From assembly GCA_958403605.1 (NCBI GenBank), contig CATXYA010000099.1:1-6627 (forward strand): a stretch of DNA of 6,627 bases, given 5' to 3'. Source of the stretch: an uncultured Oscillospiraceae bacterium (lineage in GTDB: Bacteria; Bacillota; Clostridia; Oscillospirales; Ruminococcaceae). The notes beneath the pieces are model-generated. The model had not been told where the DNA came from. It ran no database searches and saw nothing but the letters and a program-made list of their open reading frames with translations. Below, in pieces: positions 1 through 4,012 of the stretch. The translations under genes were made by a program, and so were the position numbers. Every line of letters starts with the position of its first letter. Position 1 is the stretch's first letter.

Positions 1-16
1 CCCACCGGGGGAAGGC
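1..16. repeat. Truncated copy of a palindromic intergenic repeat (left edge)
   Basis: The window opens inside a sequence whose right arm, GGGGGAAGGC at 7-16, matches the arm GGGGGAAGG of the complete palindrome at 134-154. The left arm would lie outside the window; only CCC at 1-3 remains before the loop. I read this as the end of a second copy of the same palindrome about 130 bp away. The match is short, so confidence is limited. Confidence 0.35.
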
Positions 17-18
17 AA

Positions 19-48
19 TTGTTTTTCCTTGCTTTCGCGGAAAAACAA
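19..48. repeat. 10-bp inverted repeat (hairpin)
   Basis: TTGTTTTTCC (19-28) is perfectly complementary to GGAAAAACAA (39-48). A short inner GC/GC pairing is possible around a TTTC loop. Neither strand has a U-run after the stem, so it is not a standard intrinsic terminator. It might end a transcript entering from outside the window or be part of the repeat cluster; the sequence does not decide. Confidence 0.45.
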
Positions 49-108
49 CAAAGCTATACGCTTGTGTAAAGGTAGTAACAAACGTAAAGCTTTTAGCAAG
101 TAGAAGCA

Positions 109-184
109 GGGCGGCGGCTTGCCGCCCGCGTCGCCTTCCCCCGGCGGGGGAAGGTGGCGCATAGCGCCGGATGAGGGGGCGCCC
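109..184. repeat. REP-like composite palindromic element
   Basis: Three hairpins lie in series. GGGCGGC (109-115) pairs with GCCGCCC (121-127). CCTTCCCCC (134-142) pairs with GGGGGAAGG (146-154) around a 3-nt loop, extendable to 132-156 with one G-T pair. GGCGC (156-160) pairs with GCGCC (164-168) around ATA. The block then reads GGATGAGGGGGCGCCC. A large CCTTCCCC/GGGGAAGG palindrome, a small hairpin and a GGATGAGGG end together resemble short dispersed intergenic repeats that I recall from gut Oscillospiraceae genomes. That family assignment comes from memory, not a search. It lies between the operon terminator and the partial copy at 1-16. No coding sequence is seen in 1-251. Confidence 0.5.
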
Positions 185-209
185 ACGAACCGGCCCTTCT
201 CCACAGCGC

Positions 210-241
210 AAAAAAGCGGGGCGGCTTTCCGCCGCCCCGCT
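210..241 (-). terminator. Intrinsic terminator of the sigma-factor operon
   Basis: On the minus strand AGCGGGGCGGC pairs with GCCGCCCCGCT (positions 241-231 and 225-215): 11 bp, with a 5-nt GGAAA loop. The stem runs into a U-run (A at 210-215 on the plus strand). It lies 58 nt after the annotated TAG of the lipoprotein gene but only 10 nt after the TAA that closes the continued frame, a more usual distance. It should end the five-gene leftward transcript. Confidence 0.88.
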
Positions 242-251
242 CCGGGTCCCG

Positions 252-299
252 TTACGCTTCCTTTTTGTGAAAATCAACGCTGCCACGGGCACGTTTTCC
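252..299 (-). other. In-frame continuation of the lipoprotein gene beyond its TAG stop
   Basis: Reading on in the same frame past the TAG at 302-300, the minus strand encodes GKRARGSVDFHKKEA and then TAA (254-252). Related small Firmicutes lipoproteins, as I remember them, commonly finish with a strand of the type Y-x-V-x-V-x-G-(K/x)-x-A-x-G-S-(V/F)-x-(F/I). The annotated protein breaks off exactly before this element, and the untranslated codons would supply it. The stop could have arisen from a CAG glutamine codon by one C-to-T change, or could be read through or be a sequencing error. The reading frame and stops are seen directly; the link to the family C-terminus is from memory. Confidence 0.6.
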
Positions 300-638
300 C
301 TACAGCACCAGCTCATAGGTGCCGCTTTCCGGGATCGCGATCTCGAAGGTGCCGGTGGGAAGGTTTTCTTCCTCGTACAGCACCTCGCCGCCCTCCCGCC
401 GCAGTGTGGCCTTCAGGCTGCCGCGCAGGCTGAGGATATCCGCCCGCAGGGCGTCGCCGGCCGTCAGCTCCAGCCGCTGGGAATCGGTGCCGTTGAAGCG
501 GGTGTACTCCATGGCAAGGCCGCTCTCGCTGCCCCAGCGGCTGCCCTCAAAGCCGACGCCCATGCAGCCGCACAGGGCCAGCACCGCCAGCACGCCCGCC
601 AGCAGCAGTCCCAAAAACAATTTTCCCCTTGCTTTCAT
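300..638 (-). CDS. Small envelope lipoprotein, probably truncated by a TAG stop
   Basis: This encodes a 112-residue predicted lipoprotein. Residues 1-22 form a basic and hydrophobic signal sequence, followed by a lipobox-like L-C-G-C (22-25), so Cys25 is the likely lipidated residue. The rest (26-112) looks like a small beta-rich extracytoplasmic domain: an FNGT/RLELTAGD segment, then a strand with LYEEENLPTGTFEIAIPESGTYELVL-type spacing. I know this pattern from small Firmicutes lipoproteins, but no molecular function is established to my knowledge. GGAGG precedes the ATG by 7 nt. It is the last gene of the sigma-factor operon, 24 nt after the upstream stop. It ends in the only TAG among the genes here, and the frame continues for 15 more plausible codons, so the native protein was probably about 128 residues. 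Calling it a pseudogene is possible, but most of the domain remains. Confidence 0.78.
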   Translation of the reverse strand: MKARGKLFLGLLLAGVLAVLALCGCMGVGFEGSRWGSESGLAMEYTRFNGTDSQRLELTAGDALRADILSLRGSLKATLRREGGEVLYEEENLPTGTFEIAIPESGTYELVL

Positions 639-662
639 TTTTCTTCCTCCGCAGCGGGGCCG

Positions 663-1544
663 TCAGGCCGCGTCAAGCAGGTCTTCCAGGCGCTCCTGCT
701 GCCAATCCGCCCATTCCTCGTCGTCCATATAATAGCCTTGTTCCTCGTTCCAGCGCCGGGTCTCCACCGATTTCGCCAGCTCGGCGGCGCTCTTGTTGCG
801 CAGCCAAACATTGTTGACGTCCAGCTCGTAGAGCACGGTGCGCCCTTTGCTTTGCAGTGTGGAGAAGCTCAGGGAGGGGTTTTCCACGCCCGCGCCCGTC
901 AGGGCCGGCAGCAGCTTTTGGCAGGCCGCGGCAAAGGCCGCCTCGTCGGCGTAATCGCCGTCCAGCACGATATCCGCGGAGATACTGCCTGTTTTGGCCA
1001 CCGATTCCAGCGTCAGCTCCTCGGGCAGGACGCCCGCCTCGCTCCACAGGCCGCCGTGGATGCTGTACACGTCCTCGGCACCGTTCAGCTTCTCATACAG
1101 CGCGTTGTTCCACTGGGTGCGCAGCTCATTGATCTTGGCCTGGCGCTGGGGGCCGTAATACTGCACCAGCGGCGCACACACCGCGCCCGCCGCCGAGCAG
1201 ATGATCAGCAGAAAGCACACGAACATGGATAAAAAGTCATATTTGAGCTTTTGCTCCTTGGCCGTGGCGGAAGCGATGAGCACCTCCGCGCCCAGGGCCA
1301 CCAGCACCAGCGGCTTCAGCAAAAACGAAAAATCCGTGGTGGGACGGAACAAGCCCACCGTCAAAGCCAGGCCGGTGATGACCAGGCACAGGCCCATGGT
1401 GAAGGTACCCACCCGGCGCACCCGTTTGGGCTCGGGCGGGGCCGGGCGCGCCGGAGCCGGGTCTGCCGCCGGCTGCGGCGGTGCGATCGGTTCCGGGACG
1501 GGCGCGGCGGGCGCCTCCGGCAAGCCCAATTGTTCATTGTCCAT
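663..1544 (-). CDS. Membrane protein with proline-rich N-terminus and extracytoplasmic C-terminal domain, function unknown
   Basis: I do not recognise this 293-residue protein as a named family. Residues 10-40 are a low-complexity Pro/Ala linker ending in a basic patch (KRVRR, 40-44), so the N-terminus is probably cytoplasmic. Hydrophobic segments follow at about 45-66, 73-92 and 104-126. Residues 127-293 form one soluble domain, probably outside the cell if all three segments span. It has a helical start (QRQAKINELRTQWNNALYEK), a mixed alpha/beta middle, and an acidic, tryptophan-rich tail with YYMDDEEWADWQQERLEDLL. A GTG nine bases upstream also fits the frame, but it lies inside the ribosome binding site, so ATG at 1544 is preferred. 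Its first codons overlap the end of the TM2-like gene by 11 nt, which implies translational coupling. Position in a sigma/anti-sigma operon suggests an envelope-stress role; this is inference. Confidence 0.85.
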   Translation of the reverse strand: MDNEQLGLPEAPAAPVPEPIAPPQPAADPAPARPAPPEPKRVRRVGTFTMGLCLVITGLALTVGLFRPTTDFSFLLKPLVLVALGAEVLIASATAKEQKLKYDFLSMFVCFLLIICSAAGAVCAPLVQYYGPQRQAKINELRTQWNNALYEKLNGAEDVYSIHGGLWSEAGVLPEELTLESVAKTGSISADIVLDGDYADEAAFAAACQKLLPALTGAGVENPSLSFSTLQSKGRTVLYELDVNNVWLRNKSAAELAKSVETRRWNEEQGYYMDDEEWADWQQERLEDLLDAA

Positions 1545-2100
1545 CCTTGCCACCTCCCTGATAGGGCACGAAATCTTCCGCGGCAGGGTCGATGACCTTG
1601 CTGTGGGCAGGCCCTTTCAGCAGGTAAACGCCCAGGCCCACCAGCAGTGCGGCCACCAGCAGGTTGGGCACGCCCCACAGCAGGTTTTGCAGCCACGTCA
1701 GCCCATAGGCGCGCACGATGTTCCACAGCGCGGGCTCCACGAAGTTCTGGTACAGCGCATAGGCGCCCAGGGCGATGAGGATGCCGCCAAACAGCTTGTG
1801 GCGTTTGGCGATGATGCCCTTCCAATCCTCGCCCAGCAGGCCGGACACATCGAACAAAAAGTCATCGGGCTGCGGGTCCAGTTGGTTGCGCAGGTTGAAG
1901 GTGTCGAAGAAGGCGAAAGCCCCGATGACGGGCATCAGCGCCAAAAAGACACTGTTGTTGAAAAAGCTCACCAGGATGCCGTCCAGCGCGGTGAGGGCCA
2001 TGAGGGACAGGCCGCGTTTCATGTAGCCCAGGTACATCTGTCCCGCGCCGAAGCAGCAGGCAAAGACAAAAGCCAAAAATCCATTTTTGCGATTCATCAT
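1534..2100 (-). CDS. TM2-like multi-pass membrane protein
   Basis: This is a 188-residue integral membrane protein. Residues 6-70 resemble the TM2 domain: a first hydrophobic helix, the turn GAGQMYLGYMKRG (18-30), then a second hydrophobic stretch. The turn matches the family pattern of G-x-G-x-x-Y-x-G, a few residues, then RG. A polar loop with PQPDD (76-80) leads to two more hydrophobic segments at about 103-120 and 140-162, somewhat like the short transmembrane repeats of LiaF-type envelope proteins. TM2 proteins have no single established function. The frame is open upstream, but AGGAG lies 5 nt before the first ATG of an ATG-ATG pair, so the start is 2100; 2097, with 8-nt spacing, is equally plausible. 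It sits 11 nt after the anti-sigma stop and overlaps the next gene by 11 nt. Envelope-stress involvement is inferred from the operon. Confidence 0.88.
   Translation of the reverse strand: MMNRKNGFLAFVFACCFGAGQMYLGYMKRGLSLMALTALDGILVSFFNNSVFLALMPVIGAFAFFDTFNLRNQLDPQPDDFLFDVSGLLGEDWKGIIAKRHKLFGGILIALGAYALYQNFVEPALWNIVRAYGLTWLQNLLWGVPNLLVAALLVGLGVYLLKGPAHSKVIDPAAEDFVPYQGGGKDGQ
1553..1558 (-). promoter_or_regulatory. Ribosome binding site that fixes the start of the 293-residue protein
   Basis: GGGAGG on the minus strand lies 8 nt before the ATG at 1544. The upstream GTG candidate (1553-1551) uses the last G of this motif, so it would have no usable ribosome binding site. This selects the ATG. 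Confidence 0.8.
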
Positions 2101-2111
2101 GATTTCTCCTT

Positions 2112-2576
2112 TTATGATGGTTTGAGCGCCGCTGTGGCGCGGGTCAAAAGGTCGTTGAAAGCGCCGGTGATGGCGGCGCCCGAGTCGTTCAAAAAGCTGT
2201 TGACCTGGGCCGTGATGGTCTGGGTGGTCTTGGGCGGCTCCGGCGTCTTTGCCTGCGGCGCGGGCACCATCGCCTGGAACACGCCCGTGCCCCACAGCGT
2301 CAGGGCCAGCGCAGCCGCCGCGGCCACGGTGGTGTATTTGTTGAAGAAAAGCCGGACCGCGCGCTGGCGGATGCGGCTCAGCACCGGCGGCACCAGCGGC
2401 TGGGCGGGCTGGAGCAGGCTGTCGTCCGTCAGCAGAGCGGTGTAGCGCTCCAGGCAGCGGTCACAAAAGCTGAGGTGCTCCGCGGCTTCCAGCCGCTGCA
2501 GTTCCTCCAGTGTGCCGTCCGCCACCGCTTGGATCCCTTCATCGGTCAGATGGCCGTCAGCTGTAAACAGTTCCAT
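2112..2576 (-). CDS. Anti-sigma factor, zinc-finger type, single-pass membrane protein
   Basis: This 154-residue protein is the predicted partner that binds and restrains the ECF sigma factor encoded just upstream. The cytoplasmic part carries the zinc-binding anti-sigma signature H34-x3-C38-x2-C41 within HLSFCDRC, preceded by a helical segment with EELQRLEAAE. A basic stretch (RIRQRAVRLFFNK, 68-80) leads into one membrane helix at about 83-101. Residues 102-154 form a short Pro/Thr-rich then amphipathic extracytoplasmic tail. Known RsiW-like relatives lose the extracytoplasmic part by regulated proteolysis; whether that happens here cannot be read from sequence. The ATG overlaps the end of the sigma gene by 20 nt, with AAGGAG 9 nt upstream inside that gene, so expression of the two is probably coupled. 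The missing fourth zinc ligand, probably an upstream His or Cys in relatives, is not obvious. Confidence 0.92.
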   Translation of the reverse strand: MELFTADGHLTDEGIQAVADGTLEELQRLEAAEHLSFCDRCLERYTALLTDDSLLQPAQPLVPPVLSRIRQRAVRLFFNKYTTVAAAAALALTLWGTGVFQAMVPAPQAKTPEPPKTTQTITAQVNSFLNDSGAAITGAFNDLLTRATAALKPS

Positions 2577-3090
2577 GGTCCGTCTCTCCTTCCATGAGCT
2601 TTTGCTTGAGCATTTGTTTGGCGCGGTACAATTGGGTATGTACCGTTTTGGGCGGGCGGTCCAGCAGGCGGGCGATCTCGTCCACGCTGCGCTCCTCTAA
2701 AAAGAAGAGCACCGCCGCCTTGTGGTAAGGTTCCTTCAGCGCCAGCACGGCGTCCCGCACCCGCTGCACCTCATCCGCGCTCAGCACGATCTCCTCCGGC
2801 GCGCCCCGGGTGTCCGGCATAAAGGCCAGGGGCCCCGTCTCGCCGTCGTCGGGCTGCACCCGGCGGCGGTAGGCACTTTTCAGATAATCCTTGGCCTTGT
2901 TGGCGGCAATGCGGGCCAGCCAGGGCTTGTAGTTCCCCGCCGGGCAGTCGTCCCGGTGAAGATAGGCGGCCAGGAAGGTGTCCTGGGCCAGGTCCTCGGC
3001 CAGCGCCGCGTCCTGCACCAGTTGGAAGCAGACGGTATAGACCAGCCGCTGATATTGCTCTACCAGCGCGGTGAATTCCTGCTGATCCAT
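2557..3090 (-). CDS. ECF-type RNA polymerase sigma factor
   Basis: This 177-residue protein is a group 4 (extracytoplasmic function) sigma factor that directs RNA polymerase to its own promoter class. Region 2 spans about 6-75, with the core-binding and melting segment AEDLAQDTFLAAY (31-43) and the -10 recognition helix KPWLARIAANKAKDYLK (55-71). Region 4 spans about 110-165, with the helix-turn-helix RSVDEIARLLDRPPKTVHTQLYRAKQML that reads the -35 element. The linker (76-105) is short and there are no regions 1 or 3, as expected for ECF factors; length is typical. The frame is open upstream to 3195, but GGGAGG lies 6 nt before the ATG at 3090 and the family alignment starts there. It is the first gene of the leftward operon and is followed immediately by its anti-sigma factor. 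Autoregulation is typical of the class but not proven here. Confidence 0.95.
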   Translation of the reverse strand: MDQQEFTALVEQYQRLVYTVCFQLVQDAALAEDLAQDTFLAAYLHRDDCPAGNYKPWLARIAANKAKDYLKSAYRRRVQPDDGETGPLAFMPDTRGAPEEIVLSADEVQRVRDAVLALKEPYHKAAVLFFLEERSVDEIARLLDRPPKTVHTQLYRAKQMLKQKLMEGETDHGTVYS

Positions 3091-3114
3091 GCTCTGCCTC
3101 CCCCCTTGCCAATT

Positions 3115-3145
3115 CCTGCTGCCCCCGTGCGGGCGGGGGCGCAGG
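3115..3145 (-). promoter_or_regulatory. GC-rich hairpin in the leader of the sigma-factor operon
   Basis: CCTGC (3115-3119) pairs with GCAGG (3141-3145), and GCCCCCG (3121-3127) pairs with CGGGGGC (3134-3140): 12 bp with one bulged base and a 6-nt loop. It lies 25 nt before the sigma ATG, just upstream of the ribosome binding site. No U-run follows on the minus strand, so it is not a terminator. It could protect the message or affect translation; the function is unknown. Confidence 0.45.
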
Positions 3146-3217
3146 CATGGTGTGCGGGAAAGCGGCGCATGGCGCCCACAGCGGCGGCCCCGCACGTTTC
3201 ACCGCCCTGCACTCATA

Positions 3218-3245
3218 GAACGGCGCCGCCGTCCGGATTTCTTCA
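3218..3245 (-). promoter_or_regulatory. Candidate ECF-type promoter of the sigma-factor operon
   Basis: On the minus strand TGAAGA (3245-3240), a 17-nt spacer and CGTTC (3222-3218) resemble the TGAAAC / CGT pattern of Bacillus-type ECF promoters. A second -35-like TGAAAC lies at 3201-3196 but has no matching CGT element 16-17 nt downstream. No good sigma-A promoter is visible between 3091 and 3266. The match is partial, so this is only a candidate for autoregulation. The rest of 3091-3266 shows GC-rich hairpins and no gene. Confidence 0.3.
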
Positions 3246-3266
3246 ACCGACGTCCGGTTTTTTCAG

Positions 3267-3300
3267 AAAAAAATTCCCAGCCCCGAAAGGAGGCTGGGAA
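3267..3300 (-). terminator. Intrinsic terminator of the COG2426 exporter gene
   Basis: On the minus strand TTCCCAGCC (3300-3292) pairs perfectly with GGCTGGGAA (3282-3274), and an inner CC/GG pairing is possible. A 7-base U-run follows (A at 3267-3273 on the plus strand). It begins 12 nt after the exporter stop codon and separates this gene from the sigma-factor operon, so that operon needs its own promoter. Confidence 0.92.
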
Positions 3301-3312
3301 AAGGACGCTGCA

Positions 3313-3795
3313 TCAATAGATTGCCATCACGCCCAGGGTGCTGAGCGTCAGCATGATCAGCCCGGCCGTCACCACGCCCAGCATCACCGCCAGCACGCTG
3401 GGCCAGAATTTCAGGTCCAGCAGCGTGGCGCCCAGGCTGCCCGTCCACGCGCCCGTGCCGGGCAGCGGGATGGCCACGAACAGGAACAGGCCGATGTAAA
3501 TGCTGCGGCCCGCTTTCTCCTGCATCTTGTCGCCGGCCTTCATGCCCTTTTGATAGATCCACTGGAAGACGCCGCCCAATTTGCCCGGCAGCTTCGTGCA
3601 CCAGATGAGCACCGTCTTGGCAAACAGAAGAATGATGGGCACCGGCAGCATATTGCCCAAAATTGCGGTGATGAGCACCGGGATCAGCGGCAGCTGCTGG
3701 CCCACCACACCGATGGGGATGGCACCGCGCAGCTCCACGATGGGCACCATGGAAACGAAGAACACCCAGAAGTATTTTTTCAAAAGAACGGCCAT
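3313..3795 (-). CDS. Small multidrug export family membrane protein (COG2426/Sm_multidrug_ex)
   Basis: This 160-residue integral membrane protein belongs to the Sm_multidrug_ex (COG2426) family, a name given by annotation tradition; the actual substrate is not well established. The hallmark is the N-terminal motif VPIVELRGAIPIG (17-29) with Glu21 and Arg23. A second related half contains VAIPLPGTGAWTGSLGA (107-123). This two-half pattern with a polar proline-rich turn in each half recalls DedA-like transporters. Hydrophobic segments lie at about 8-20, 36-63, 98-115 and 130-157, with a basic loop (68-96) between the halves. The ATG is preceded by AAAGGAG at a rather long 12-nt spacing, with no alternative in-frame start nearby. 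It is a single-gene unit with its own promoter (3873-3845) and terminator, divergent from the DUF2207 gene. Confidence 0.93.
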   Translation of the reverse strand: MAVLLKKYFWVFFVSMVPIVELRGAIPIGVVGQQLPLIPVLITAILGNMLPVPIILLFAKTVLIWCTKLPGKLGGVFQWIYQKGMKAGDKMQEKAGRSIYIGLFLFVAIPLPGTGAWTGSLGATLLDLKFWPSVLAVMLGVVTAGLIMLTLSTLGVMAIY

Positions 3796-3844
3796 TGCGT
3801 CAGTTCTCTCCTTTAAAACAAGTTTTCAAAATACACGCCTTTGT

Positions 3845-3873
3845 ATCATAACCGAATTGCCCGCGCATTGCAA
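3845..3873 (-). promoter_or_regulatory. Sigma-A-type promoter for the exporter gene
   Basis: On the minus strand TTGCAA (3873-3868), a 17-nt spacer and TATGAT (3850-3845) make a good vegetative promoter. Transcription would start near 3838, giving a leader of roughly 43 nt that contains the AAAGGAG site. It overlaps the plus-strand promoter at 3857-3885. Confidence 0.72.
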
Positions 3874-3885
3874 GTGTGGTATACT
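3857..3885 (+). promoter_or_regulatory. Extended -10 promoter for the DUF2207 gene
   Basis: TTGCCC (3857-3862), a 17-nt spacer and TATACT (3880-3885), with TG one base upstream of the -10 (3877-3878), form a strong sigma-A-type promoter. Transcription would begin near 3892, just before the palindrome CCGCGCGCGG (3895-3904), and would give a leader of about 120 nt. Confidence 0.78.
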
Positions 3886-3921
3886 ACTTTTATTCCGCGC
3901 GCGGCGAAAATAGCCGTGCCT

Positions 3922-3974
3922 TCCGCAAATTTGCGCGGGGCGGCGGCCTGCCCGCCGTCCCCTGTTTTTGCGGA
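3922..3974 (+). promoter_or_regulatory. Terminator-like leader hairpin with an alternative pairing
   Basis: GGGGCGGCGG (3937-3946) pairs with CCGCCG (3952-3957) and CCCC (3959-3962) across one bulged T. TG and five T follow (3965-3969), as in an intrinsic terminator. It lies between the promoter and the start codon of the DUF2207 gene. TCCGCAAA (3922-3929) can pair with TTTGCGGA (3967-3974), which covers the U-run, or can fold on itself as CGCAAATTTGCG (3924-3935). This allows an attenuation switch, but the T-run is short and no ligand class is recognisable. A further small hairpin, GGCGC-TGCG-GCGCC (3984-3997), sits just before the ribosome binding site. Confidence 0.4.
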
Positions 3975-4012
3975 GAACCCAAAGGCGCTGCGGCGCCGGA
4001 AACGAGGTCATT

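Noticed and set aside
171..1232. Long plus-strand open frame opposite the lipoprotein and the 293-residue protein
   Set aside because: It is antisense to two well-supported minus-strand genes with good ribosome binding sites, and its product is low-complexity Ala/Gln/Arg/His typical of the reverse strand of GC-rich coding DNA.
3250..3270. Plus-strand T-run after ACCGACGTCCGGT as a terminator
   Set aside because: The stem is only 4 bp, and no plus-strand transcript is expected to arrive there.
2722..3816. 364-codon plus-strand open frame across the sigma gene and exporter gene
   Set aside because: It crosses two real minus-strand genes, a terminator and intergenic DNA, and its composition is that of an antisense frame.
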